9,492 nt of DNA, taken from positions 1 to 9,492 of the forward strand of contig JASHYD010001337.1 of the NCBI GenBank assembly GCA_030043175.1, given 5' to 3'. This document shows, piece by piece, positions 1 to 7,305 of this stretch. The position numbers were made by a program, and so were the translations under genes. The stretch is from Xanthobacteraceae bacterium (GTDB lineage Bacteria; Pseudomonadota; Alphaproteobacteria; Rhizobiales; Xanthobacteraceae). Under the pieces are notes generated by a model that saw only the letters and a program-made list of their open reading frames with translations, had not been told where the DNA came from and searched no databases. Position 1 is the stretch's first letter. Each line of letters begins with the position of its first letter.

Positions 1-320
1 TGTTCGCGCAGAATAATGTATCGATGCCACGCAACTGCGATGCTGACGCCAGCAAGTGTAAAGAGAAATTTCGGCGCGACCACCACCACCGCTGGCCATA
101 GCCAGGATATGACCACCACCGCTAGCCATAGCCAGCATATGCGCAATACATCCTGAAAATTATAGAAGTAGGTCGAATATGAGAGGCAAATCGTATCCCA
201 CAGCGGTAGCTTCAGGTTGGCCGCACCCTGAGGGTCAATAGCCGGCGGCTGCTGCGCCCGCGCCCCCATCGGCCACGTCGCCACGCCTGTGACGGTCGCA
301 ATAAGGTCCCGCCGTCGCAT
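1..320 (-). CDS. Partial membrane protein, N-terminal 106 codons, runs off left edge
   Basis: The reverse strand is open from an ATG at 318-320 to the window edge with no stop, so the gene is cut by the window. The product starts MRRRDLIATVTGVATWP and continues to ARAQQPP, which resembles the leader many rhizobial ABC binding proteins carry. After that comes LPLWDTICLSYSTYFYNF and then two hydrophobic segments (about residues 60-81 and 84-97), ending with VAWHRYIILRE. The body resembles small hypothetical membrane proteins I associate with Bradyrhizobium, but I can name no function. The first hydrophobic segment is built from a ten-residue block repeated twice (WLWLAVVVI, then SWLWPAVVVV). 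An AGGGA sequence 8 bases upstream of the ATG could be the ribosome-binding site. The true start could be further downstream if the leader is not natural to the gene. Confidence is good that this is coding and low for its role. Confidence 0.62.
   Translation of the reverse strand, partial: MRRRDLIATVTGVATWPMGARAQQPPAIDPQGAANLKLPLWDTICLSYSTYFYNFQDVLRICWLWLAVVVISWLWPAVVVVAPKFLFTLAGVSIAVAWHRYIILRE
82..141. repeat. 30-bp tandem repeat, two copies
   Basis: Positions 82-111 and 112-141 are direct copies of a 30-bp unit that begins accaccaccgct. They differ at two positions: g or a at unit position 13, and g or c at unit position 25. The unit is a multiple of three and lies inside the reverse-strand reading frame, so it adds ten residues to a predicted membrane segment without breaking the frame. 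Confidence 0.85.
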
Positions 321-581
321 TGATGAATCCCTGATTTGAGGGAGCCTATCGCGAACCTGGGTGAATAGGAACCAGGTTCAACCAGCCTCGTTCTGGGGCG
401 TACGCAGTTTCGTCCGGAATTGGCCCGAAGCCGGAGTGGAGAGCCCTAGCCTTGGCACATCCGCAGTTCACGTGACTTCGGACATGCCAGTCACGGAGTC
501 TGATTGGTCGCCCATGGCCCATTCCGGACCTCGACGAGGCACCGAGTTGCGAGCGTCAGAGCCACAGCCAGCCAGCGATAC

Positions 582-1907
582 TCAGCGATAGATTCGCTGA
601 AACTGGCGCTCTGCGAATTTGATCGCCCCTTTGAGGTCCTCGCGGCCGGTGCAGTAGCTCGCAAACATGTCGACCAGCACGAAACCGGAAATGGCCGCAG
701 CTAACTTATCGCCGATCGAACCGAGGCCGCCGAGCGTCAGCGTGCGCTTCGAAACATCGCGGAACACAGCACGCTTAGGGTTTTTGGTCCATACCGGATT
801 GCTGTCGTAGGCATTGAGGCTGTGGCTGGCATAACCTTGCGCTGCCTCCAACCACGGATTGAACTGGTCCGCCTCCATCATGAATGCCATCAGCGCTTTG
901 CAAGCTTCAGGGTATTTCGTGTAATCCATCGCTAGCAGAGGATATAAGCCTTCGAGCTCGGTCGGCCCACCGACCGGCCCGACCGGCCAATACGCATGGT
1001 CGATGTCTTCGGCCATCGCCTTGAGGCTTGGGTCATTGCTGGCGGCGACATAGATCGAAATGGTGTTGGCGGTCCAATATATCTGATTGGTAAGGAATGC
1101 CTTGTTGTTGGAAATGTCGGTCCATGAGGCGACCCCGGGAATCATAGTGGAATAGAGCTGCCTGGCGTATTCCAGGGCCATCGCGGTTTCCGGCGAGTCC
1201 AGGATCACCTTGTCGTTCTTGTCGACTACGTTGCCGCCGTGGGCCCATAGACACCAATGGACCCATTGGGTTGATTCACCTCCGCCATGGCCGAGTGCGA
1301 GCCCTCCGGGCTTGTTGTTCTTCTTCGTGGCTTTGGCGTATTCCAGAAAGTCACTGGTCGTCGTGGGGAAAGTTGAAATGCCCACCTCCTTGAGTGACGA
1401 AGCGCGATAAGTGATCAAGGATCCAACGTAGCAGACCGGAATGTCGATCCACATGCTGCCGGTGCCTTTGCCATAGGCCACCGCGCTCGGCACCCAGCCA
1501 CCGTACTTTTTGCCGAGATAGTCGGCGACGTCGGTCACATTCAGGCATTTCTGCGGAAAGAGATGGGGCAGCGTGTTAAGCGCCCAGATCAAGTCAGGAC
1601 CCGCCCCAGTATTGGCGGCGACGGCCGCCTTGGGCTGAATCTCCTCGGCCTGTTCCCGGGTCACAGTGATCCCGACTCCCGTCGCCTTGGTGAACGCATC
1701 CAGCATCTTGACGAAAGCGTCATCTTCCGCCGGCACAAAGGCTTTCCATCGCAGAATGGAAAGCTCGGCCCCGTTTTCAGGCTTCCAGGGCGCTGTTTGC
1801 GCCCATGCCATTGCCCATTCGAGGAGCGCCGGTCCGGTGAGCGCGCTGGCGGTCGCTAGTGCCGTGCCGCCGTTGACGAGCGTACGCCGAGTAAGATCGG
1901 TTTTCAT
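582..1907 (-). CDS. Tat-exported ABC transporter solute-binding protein (family 1)
   Basis: This 441-residue protein is a periplasmic binding protein of the extracellular solute-binding family 1 type, which usually delivers sugars or related polyols to an ABC importer. The N-terminus has a twin-arginine motif (LTRRTLV, R7-R8), a hydrophobic stretch and a likely cleavage site after AMAWA. Family-typical parts follow: an ELSILRWKAF first strand, GAGPDLIWA in the first lobe, and a SMWIDIPVCYVGSLITYR segment. I chose the ATG at 1905-1907 because GGGGGA lies just upstream. An ATG eight codons earlier has no such site. No permease or ATPase lies beside it: the next gene on this strand is an unrelated partial membrane protein and the upstream side is gene-poor. 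It may therefore work with a transporter encoded elsewhere. The substrate cannot be read from the sequence. Confidence 0.85.
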   Translation of the reverse strand: MKTDLTRRTLVNGGTALATASALTGPALLEWAMAWAQTAPWKPENGAELSILRWKAFVPAEDDAFVKMLDAFTKATGVGITVTREQAEEIQPKAAVAANTGAGPDLIWALNTLPHLFPQKCLNVTDVADYLGKKYGGWVPSAVAYGKGTGSMWIDIPVCYVGSLITYRASSLKEVGISTFPTTTSDFLEYAKATKKNNKPGGLALGHGGGESTQWVHWCLWAHGGNVVDKNDKVILDSPETAMALEYARQLYSTMIPGVASWTDISNNKAFLTNQIYWTANTISIYVAASNDPSLKAMAEDIDHAYWPVGPVGGPTELEGLYPLLAMDYTKYPEACKALMAFMMEADQFNPWLEAAQGYASHSLNAYDSNPVWTKNPKRAVFRDVSKRTLTLGGLGSIGDKLAAAISGFVLVDMFASYCTGREDLKGAIKFAERQFQRIYR

Positions 1908-2731
1908 GATGTCCCCCACATAAACGCGCAAATGCGTCCGCGAGGACGCTCGTAGGAATTAAATTTGAGAAGATCGCCAGCCGTAGGCACTGACGCTACC
2001 GTTCAATTCGCAGAACACCGGCACGTCCCGATGGCAGCTCGGAGAGGAAATCTACGTCGGCACACACCTGCCTGACAACTAAAGTGCAACTGGCATGGAG
2101 CAATCAGTATTGCGCTCCGCGTTAACAAGTTAACGTTGGCGCTATGAGAAGGTCAATACAGTACCAGCAATACACGTTGACGATGTGCCGGTTTGACAAT
2201 TCACCAAAGACGTTGCCTGCGCCAACTAGCAAGTCCTTCGACCAACTTTCTTTGCTCGCAAGTCCGACGATCATCCGGAATTGGCCCATAGGCGCTGTGC
2301 GGCTTGATCCCGTCGGCAGGGCGGCTGTCGAAGGTACTACGGACCAAAAAATGGCTTCAGGAGATGCCGCGGCCGTCAATGCGAACCGTGATCGCTGGAT
2401 GGCCTCAAATCCCGGCCAGGAAGCCGTTAGCGACCTCGCCCGCGCATTTCCGCCCGAAGGCTACTTACCCACCGCGACGGGCTCGGCGCGCTATACGGCC
2501 CTCTTACACAGACGAGGCCGAGGTCGGCGAGGGCGTTCGCCCGACCGTGAGCTTGTCGGCGACGGTGTTGCGCTTGGCCTGCGCGTTCGTCGTCCGCGGA
2601 CGCGGAGCTTGACGGGGCGTCCTCATGGTGACGGACTTCGCACGGGGTTTTGTGTCACTCGAACCGGCGAGCACGCAGCTGATTGGGTTGGACGGTGGTC
2701 CATTCATGTTTGATCCGGTACATAGACCCGG
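1908..2731. other. Gene-poor stretch between the solute-binding gene and tupB
   Basis: About 820 bases separate the divergent solute-binding gene and tupB. I find no recognisable protein. Several overlapping open frames exist, the longest on the plus strand at 2144-2713, but their products are low-complexity, rich in arginine or in proline and threonine, and match nothing I know. The part from 2500 to 2710 is open on both strands. A reverse frame starting at 2708 and ending at 2504 (starts MNGPPSNPIS) is the least unlikely small gene. The only clear structure is the palindrome near 2127. The promoters of both flanking genes should lie here. Confidence 0.5.
2112..2142. promoter_or_regulatory. 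Palindrome, candidate operator
   Basis: CGTTAAC at 2120-2126 and GTTAACG at 2129-2135 form a perfect 7-bp inverted repeat with a 2-base spacer. GCGC at 2112-2115 and GCGC at 2139-2142 flank it almost symmetrically. The size and AT-rich core in GC-rich DNA suit a dimeric regulator's binding site. It lies about 205 bases upstream of the solute-binding gene's start and 590 bases upstream of tupB, so which gene it would serve is unclear. Confidence 0.3.
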
Positions 2732-3436
2732 ATGCACGATTTCGTCCAAGCCTTTATCATCGGTATCGCTTTGCTTGGTGGTCTCGATCCGGAGATCGTC
2801 GGGATCGTCGCGCTGTCGCTGCGTGTCAGTCTGTCGGCCAGCTTGATCGCCATGGTAATTGGCGCGCCCTTAGCCGGAGCACTCGCGATTGGGAGATTCC
2901 GCGGGCAGCAGGCGGTGATCGTGCTCGTCAACGCGCTGCTTGGCCTAGCGCCGGTCGTGGTCGGGCTCGCCGTCTATCTCCTCCTGACCAGGTCGGGACC
3001 GGCCGGCTTCGCGGGCCTTCTGTTCACCCCCACTGCCATGGTCGCGGCACAGACCATCCTCGCCACCCCGATCGTGATTGCCCTGGTGCACCGCGGCCTC
3101 GCTATGCTGTGGTTAGACTATGGCGACCTGCTCCGGATCGATGGCGCTTCTCGGCGCCGTACCATTCTGGAGCTGTTCGTGATCGGGCGTGGCGTGCTCC
3201 TGACCGCCTTTCTCGCCGCATTCGGCCGCGCCATCGCGGAAGTCGGGGCGATCATCATCGTCGGCAGCAATATCCGAGGTTATACCCGCACCATGACCAC
3301 GACCATCGCGCTGGAGACCAGCAAGGGGGACCTCCCGCTCGCGCTCGGTCTCGGGCTAGTCCTCATCCTGCTCAGCATAAGGGTGAGCGCTACCGCATTC
3401 CTCGCCGCGGGGTGGGTGGAGCGAAGGCGAGGCTAG
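2732..3436 (+). CDS. tupB: Tungstate/molybdate ABC transporter permease, TupB type
   Basis: This is a 234-residue inner-membrane permease of the TupB type, which with TupA (periplasmic binding protein) and TupC (ATPase) imports tungstate and, in some members, molybdate. Hydrophobic segments lie at about residues 8-30, 33-52, 60-85, 95-120, 150-180 and 205-228. The cytoplasmic coupling loop, where the ATPase docks, is visible as EVGAIIIVGSNIRGYTRTM. Length matches the family (about 230-240). An in-frame stop at 2723-2725 makes ATG 2732 the first possible start, though no good Shine-Dalgarno sequence precedes it. Its 3' end runs 47 bases into the convergent tupA frame. A usual tup operon would have tupA, tupB and tupC on one strand. 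Here tupB stands alone on the plus strand and tupC is missing, so function would need an ATPase from elsewhere. Confidence 0.86.
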   Translation: MHDFVQAFIIGIALLGGLDPEIVGIVALSLRVSLSASLIAMVIGAPLAGALAIGRFRGQQAVIVLVNALLGLAPVVVGLAVYLLLTRSGPAGFAGLLFTPTAMVAAQTILATPIVIALVHRGLAMLWLDYGDLLRIDGASRRRTILELFVIGRGVLLTAFLAAFGRAIAEVGAIIIVGSNIRGYTRTMTTTIALETSKGDLPLALGLGLVLILLSIRVSATAFLAAGWVERRRG

Positions 3437-4276
3437 CCGGAATTGTGCCGGGGCCACAACTACGAGCGACGGGCTCATTATCTTGGGCATTGGGAAAGAA
3501 CAGTTGCTGCCCGTCGATCTTGTATTGGGCAATCGTGCTTTGCCCCTCCGGTGAGACCAGCCAATCGACAAAGGCCTGCCCGTCGGTCGCCTTGACGTTC
3601 GGGTGCTTTGTCGGATTGACGAGCATGACACCATATTGGTTGAACAGTCTGCGATCCCGCTCAACCAGGATCGCAAGCATGCTAGCCAGGTTCCGCGGTC
3701 CGCTAGGACGTAGGCATTGGTGGAGGCCGCTACATTGAGTGCCGGCCCCATGTCTTGACCAATCTCTCGGTACCATCGGTCCTGGGCAGCATTGATTGCG
3801 ATGCCAGTTTCTTTCCAGTAACGAAGTTCCGCCTCATTCGTCCCCGATCGGTCGCCGCGCGAGATAAAGGGCGCCTTCGCCGCGGCGATTTTGCGGAATG
3901 CCTCGATAACGTCCTTGCCGTCGGCGATGTGCGCTGGATCGGGCAGCGGTCCGATAACGATAAAATCATTATACATCACATTGAAACGCCTGACGCCAAA
4001 GCCGTCGGCCATGAATTTTTCTTCCCCAGGCCTGTCGTGGACGAACACCACATCGGCGTCGCCACGCCTGCCGATATCGAGCGCCTGTCCTGTGCCGACC
4101 GCCACCACTTTCACTTGAATACCAGCCTTGGCGGAAAAGCGCGGCAGCAGGAAGCCAAAAAGGCCAGATTGTTCCGTTGACGTCGTGGAGGCGACAACGA
4201 TCGAACGCTCCTGCGCAAAAGCAGCTTGAACCGCCAACAACAGAATCGCTGCGAGCACGAGCGATCGGCGTTTCAT
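3390..4276 (-). pseudogene. tupA: tupA, tungstate-binding protein gene broken by a frameshift
   Basis: The first frame (4276 to about 3680) encodes a Sec signal peptide (MKRRSLVLAAILLLAVQAAFA), the oxyanion-binding STTST motif at residues 30-34, VGTGQAL at 60-66, and TupA-typical ISRGDRSGTNEAE and STNAYVLADRGTWLA. Right after TWLA the frame turns to nonsense, while a neighbouring frame continues as LAILVE, FNQYGVMLVNP, FVDWLVSPEGQ and GQQLFFPNA. The halves meet at about 3675-3690, where I expect several more residues between TWLA and LAILVE. The lesion is therefore probably a small deletion whose size is not a multiple of three, not a one-base slip. The tail after LFFPNA extends about 25 residues to a stop at 3390 and overlaps tupB, which suggests the natural 3' end was replaced by a rearrangement. 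Read straight through, translation would give a 306-residue product with a wrong C-terminus, ending at 3356. Confidence 0.82.
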
Positions 4277-4375
4277 CTCGCGTATTCTGTCCCTTGTATC
4301 AACGACGAGGACTTACAGCGGCAAGGTCCGGGCCCCATATGCAACTCCGTGGACCTAATGCGCCCGTGGCGCCGT

Positions 4376-4409
4376 GCAACGGCCTCCAGAATGAACCGGA
4401 GGCCGTTGC
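4376..4409 (-). terminator. 12-bp hairpin downstream of the soxCD region
   Basis: The arms at 4376-4387 (gcaacggcctcc) and 4398-4409 (ggaggccgttgc) are perfectly complementary around a 10-base loop. It begins 11 bases after the stop codon of the soxD-like remnant on the reverse strand. No clear T-run follows, so it is either an intrinsic terminator without a U-tract or an mRNA-stabilising 3' hairpin. Its position would separate the sox genes from tupA, which starts about 100 bases further on. Confidence 0.55.
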
Positions 4410-4419
4410 TCATCCACGC

Positions 4420-4634
4420 TCAATGCTTGTCCGGGTATCTGCTGACGGAAGCATTGCGGTTCGACATCTGCACTTTCGGCATGGTTTCGGCGCTCATCAG
4501 CTTATTGTCGCCGATGATCTTGTTGCGAGCGAAGGATATAGGCCGTCAGCGCATAGACCTCGTCGTCGGTGAGCGACTTCGGTTGTGGCCAATGGCATAG
4601 CGCGTCGCATGAAGTCGAAGATCGTGGTCGAGCC
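4420..4634 (-). pseudogene. C-terminal remnant of a second SoxD-like cytochrome c
   Basis: Directly after the soxD stop, the reverse strand encodes a second copy of the soxD C-terminal half in three frames. The parts read TTIFDFMRRAMP, then PKSLTDDEVYALTAYIL, then ARNKIIGDNK through PKVQMSNRN to PDKH and a stop at 4420-4422. They align segment by segment with soxD (TTLFDFTRRAMP, PKSLTNDEAYAVTAHIL, NGIIGEND, LPQVKMPNRD, PGKH). Two apparent single-base insertions break it: one extra T in the CCATTGG around 4591-4593 and one extra base around 4531-4533. The N-terminal half, including any CxxCH heme site, is absent. The copies differ at many residues, so this is a diverged paralogue and not a recent duplicate. 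It was probably a tandem second cytochrome gene that lost its 5' half by deletion. Confidence 0.82.
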
Positions 4635-5180
4635 TCAGTGCTTCCCCGGGAACAGCGGAATGAACCCATCCCGGTTGGGCATTTTAACTTGCGGTAGCGT
4701 CTTGGCGTCGATCACGTCGTTTTCGCCGATGATGCCATTAAGCCGCAGGATGTGCGCCGTCACCGCATAGGCTTCGTCATTGGTGAGTGATTTCGGCGCC
4801 GTCCATGGCATGGCGCGGCGGGTGAAATCGAACAATGTCGTGGCGTAGGGCCAGTAGCTGCCCACCGTCTTCACGACAGGCCCGTCGCCAGTGATCTGGC
4901 CGCCGACCAGCCGCGCGTTGGTTTTGCCCTCGCCCTTGTCGCCATGACAGGCGGCACATTTCTCCGCATAGACAACGGCACCCTGTGCCGGCGTACCGCT
5001 GCCCGGCGGTAATCCCACGCCGTCCGGCCCAACGCTGATGTCCCACGCGGCCGCGTCGGCCGGCGAGATCGGTTGCCCGAAATGAGGGGCGTCCGCGGCC
5101 TCGGCGGTGCCCGCAAGGAGCCGGAGTGCGACGGCGATGGCGGCGCAGGCACCGAGTGTCGATGTTTCAAACGTAGACAT
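4635..5180 (-). CDS. soxD: Cytochrome c subunit of sulfane/sulfite dehydrogenase, SoxD type
   Basis: This 181-residue periplasmic cytochrome c would accept electrons from SoxC. An N-terminal hydrophobic stretch (about residues 9-28, ending AGTAEAA) acts as a Sec signal peptide. The covalent heme site is CAACH at residues 75-79, and M124 in RRAMPW is the likely sixth iron ligand. The segments AAWDISVGPDGVGLPPGSGT and KTVGSYWPYAT are typical of the N-terminal heme domain of SoxD. The two-heme SoxD of Paracoccus is about twice as long, so this is a one-domain version. Its ATG overlaps the soxC reading frame by 14 bases, which points to translational coupling. A degenerate second copy follows the stop codon immediately. 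The soxD name assumes the Sox branch. A SorAB-type sulfite dehydrogenase is the alternative, but the sequence fits SoxD better. Confidence 0.87.
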   Translation of the reverse strand: MSTFETSTLGACAAIAVALRLLAGTAEAADAPHFGQPISPADAAAWDISVGPDGVGLPPGSGTPAQGAVVYAEKCAACHGDKGEGKTNARLVGGQITGDGPVVKTVGSYWPYATTLFDFTRRAMPWTAPKSLTNDEAYAVTAHILRLNGIIGENDVIDAKTLPQVKMPNRDGFIPLFPGKH

Positions 5181-6489
5181 TGCTCACCTCGCCCTTTGCG
5201 CTCACACCCCAGCTCGAGATGACGTTGCAGTGTTCCATCGGGAATGCTGTCACGGGCGGGGAGGTCTTTGGCTGGCCGCGTTCGGCCAGGAAGGCGGTTC
5301 TGCCCGGCTGCACATTGCCCGCCTCATCGGTAGCGCGGCTGAGCATGACTGCGGGCGAACCGTCCCAATTCCAAGGCATGCGGAAGCGGGTCAGCGCCTT
5401 GCTCAACACCGGCGTCTGTAAGGCTGCGAGCGCCCAGCTCTTGCCGCCGTCGGCCGACACCTCGACTTTGCTGATGCGGCCGTTGCCCGACCATGCAAGT
5501 CCAGAAATCTCGTAGAAGCCGACACCCTTCAGGGTCATCCCGGGCGACGGATGCGAGATGAAGGATTTGACCTCCTGGGGGTAGAAGAACTGCCATGCCT
5601 TGCCGCTCGGCAGCAAGATCGTGTAGCCCATGGTCTCGTTCTGCGCCATGATCGGGCTGTCTACGACCTTGATCCGACGCAGCCACTTGACGTTCATGTT
5701 GCCCTCGTAACCGGGCACTAGCAGACGCATCGGGTAGCCGTTCGACGGATTGATGCGCTCGCCGTTCTGGTAGAGCGCGATCATTGCGTCATCCATGGCT
5801 TTGCTGACCGGGATGCTGCGGTTCATGGTCGGCGCGTCGGCGCCTTCCGCGAGAAACCACTTCGCCTCCGGATCGATGCCGACTTCCTCGAACAACGTCG
5901 AGAGCTTGACGCCCGTCCATTCGGCGCATGAGAGAAGGCCGTGCAGGGCCTGGACGTCAGCCTGGATCGGGTCCTTCGCATAAAGCGGCGCGCTGTTGCC
6001 GCCGCATTCGAGGAACGTTACGCGCGATGTCATTGGATAGCGCAGCAGAGCTCCGACCGTGAATGTCATCGGCTGCTTGACGCGGCCATGGATCAGAAGC
6101 TTGTGCTTGGCCGGATCGACGTCCGGAAAGCCGCCGCGCGCAATGACGAAATGCAGCCCGTTCGGCGTGATACTACCGTTGAGCAGTTGATGCGGCGTGC
6201 GTGCCGCACTGCTGCGCGGTTCGAGTTTCGGATTGGTCAGCGTGCGCACGGTCTTATCTTCGAACCGCGACGGCTGGCCGTAGGGCGGGATCGCAATGCC
6301 GGGCGCTAGGTTCCATGGATCGTTGGCAAGCGGCTCGGCGGCCGCTCCGGTTGCGGCGCCGACCGCGCCTATGCTCATGGCACCAGCGAGTGTTGCACCC
6401 TGCGATAGCAGCGTGCGGCGATCGAGAAGGCCGTTTCCCGCCGCACGCGGGACAGATTGCGCCCCTTGACGATGTCTGGATTTGGTCAT
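5167..6489 (-). CDS. soxC: Molybdenum subunit of sulfane/sulfite dehydrogenase, SoxC type
   Basis: This 440-residue enzyme belongs to the sulfite oxidase molybdopterin family. SoxC with SoxD oxidises the sulfane sulfur bound to SoxY during thiosulfate oxidation; relatives oxidise free sulfite. A Tat leader (LLDRRTLLSQG, R24-R25) fits export of a folded, cofactor-loaded protein. The molybdenum-ligating cysteine is C162 in TFLECGGNS. ITPNGLHFV, PDVDPAKHKLLIHG and NGYPMRLLVPGYEGNMNVKWL are family hallmarks, and the C-terminal dimerisation domain ends MEHCNVISSWGV...NVYV. I chose the ATG at 6487-6489, preceded by GGGAGCG at the right distance, over an ATG 24 codons upstream. The stop overlaps the soxD start. 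No soxXYZAB genes are in the window, so the pair could serve sulfite oxidation alone. The divergent neighbour is a ModE-like regulator, consistent with molybdenum-linked control. Confidence 0.88.
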   Translation of the reverse strand: MTKSRHRQGAQSVPRAAGNGLLDRRTLLSQGATLAGAMSIGAVGAATGAAAEPLANDPWNLAPGIAIPPYGQPSRFEDKTVRTLTNPKLEPRSSAARTPHQLLNGSITPNGLHFVIARGGFPDVDPAKHKLLIHGRVKQPMTFTVGALLRYPMTSRVTFLECGGNSAPLYAKDPIQADVQALHGLLSCAEWTGVKLSTLFEEVGIDPEAKWFLAEGADAPTMNRSIPVSKAMDDAMIALYQNGERINPSNGYPMRLLVPGYEGNMNVKWLRRIKVVDSPIMAQNETMGYTILLPSGKAWQFFYPQEVKSFISHPSPGMTLKGVGFYEISGLAWSGNGRISKVEVSADGGKSWALAALQTPVLSKALTRFRMPWNWDGSPAVMLSRATDEAGNVQPGRTAFLAERGQPKTSPPVTAFPMEHCNVISSWGVSAKGEVSNVYV

Positions 6490-6816
6490 GTTTCGCTCCC
6501 GTCGGAGATACCCGCGTCGGGTACCCACCGGTCCCGATGCGAGGGCGCCAATGCTGCTCAATAATCCGTGAAGTGTCTAGGGGTTGCTCTCTATGGCTCA
6601 TGGTTCCGGGGTTCACGGCGTCCACGTTGTTTGCCAATCCGGACGTCGCGATCGCACGGCATTATCCAGTACGTTCGCTGCCATTAGGCCCGCTGGCTGG
6701 AGGGGCCAGGCTAGATGCGACCTCGTCGCCCACATCACAGCGCAGCTCGCCGATATACTCACCGCAGTGGCCGTGGGGTCATGGCTGTGGCCGAGCGAAG
6801 CAATGAGTAAGGGATT
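6490..6816. promoter_or_regulatory. Divergent intergenic region between soxC and the ModE-like gene
   Basis: These 327 bases separate two divergent genes and should hold both promoters. I find no convincing coding sequence. Short open frames on both strands give unfamiliar products. I see no good match to the known ModE operator (an inverted repeat of AT-rich half-sites) and no strong -35/-10 pair, so no site is marked. Confidence 0.4.
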
Positions 6817-7239
6817 ATGGAAAAGGCGGGACTAACGTTGAGGGTCGATTTGAGCAGCGGGCGCGCGGTCGGGCCGGGCAAAATTCGTCTGCTTGCGCAA
6901 ATTCATAAGTCCGGCTCGATCACACAGGCTGCGCGAGACCTTGGGCTTTCCTACCGTCGCGCCTGGCTGCTGATTAATGACCTCAACAATTCGTTTCGTC
7001 TTCCCGTGATCGAAGCCGCGACGGGTGGAAGCGGCGGCGGCGGTACGCGACTGACGCCATTCGGGCGAAAGCTGGTCCAGCGGTATCAAACGATTGAAGC
7101 GGAAGCGCTGGCGGCCACGTGGCAACATCGGCGCAAACTCCAAGCCGCATTGAATACCGGCAAGTCTGGCCTTCGTAATTCGATCAAACGGCCGCTCAGT
7201 ACCCCGGCGCCGAAGCCAATAGCGAGCGGTCCCAGGTGA
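6817..7239 (+). CDS. ModE-like one-domain winged-helix regulator
   Basis: This 140-residue DNA-binding protein matches the N-terminal domain of ModE, the molybdate-responsive regulator. The helix-turn-helix lies at about residues 33-56 (GSITQAARDLGLSYRRAWLL, then IND), and the wing follows with a glycine-rich GGSGGGG and TRLTPFGRKLVQRY, a classic ModE pattern. The rest, about residues 105-140, is basic and low in complexity. The C-terminal TOBE/MOP domains that bind molybdate in full ModE (about 260 residues) are absent. Such short versions are common in proteobacteria; they either sense the metal differently or act without it. An AAGG sequence lies 5 bases upstream of the ATG. The gene is divergent from soxC and convergent with a molybdate transporter gene, so soxCD, tupAB and the transporter are plausible targets. 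This is inferred from position only. Confidence 0.82.
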   Translation: MEKAGLTLRVDLSSGRAVGPGKIRLLAQIHKSGSITQAARDLGLSYRRAWLLINDLNNSFRLPVIEAATGGSGGGGTRLTPFGRKLVQRYQTIEAEALAATWQHRRKLQAALNTGKSGLRNSIKRPLSTPAPKPIASGPR

Positions 7240-7305
7240 GAACCATGAGGCGATCAACCAAAGCGATAGCAGCGAGAACGGCCTGGACGAAATCGTGCAC
7301 GCAGA

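Noticed and set aside
413..426. 14-bp sequence tccggaattggccc repeated at 2274-2287
   Set aside because: Flanking bases do not match beyond the core and there is no shared context, so it may be chance or a very old repeat fragment.
361..591. 76-residue plus-strand frame downstream of the solute-binding gene
   Set aside because: No recognisable domain and no ribosome-binding site; it overlaps the end of a well-supported gene on the other strand.
2504..2707. Small reverse-strand frame starting MNGPPSNPIS
   Set aside because: Proline- and threonine-rich composition resembles the antisense of other sequences here, and the ribosome-binding site is weak. It cannot be excluded but is not supported enough to list as a gene.
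2144..2713. 189-residue open frame on the plus strand upstream of tupB
   Set aside because: The product is unlike any family I know, turns arginine-rich in its second half, and the region is open on both strands, as expected by chance in GC-rich DNA.
6584..6835. 83-residue plus-strand frame overlapping the ModE-like start
   Set aside because: No family resemblance; it overlaps the regulator in another frame and sits where the divergent promoters should be.
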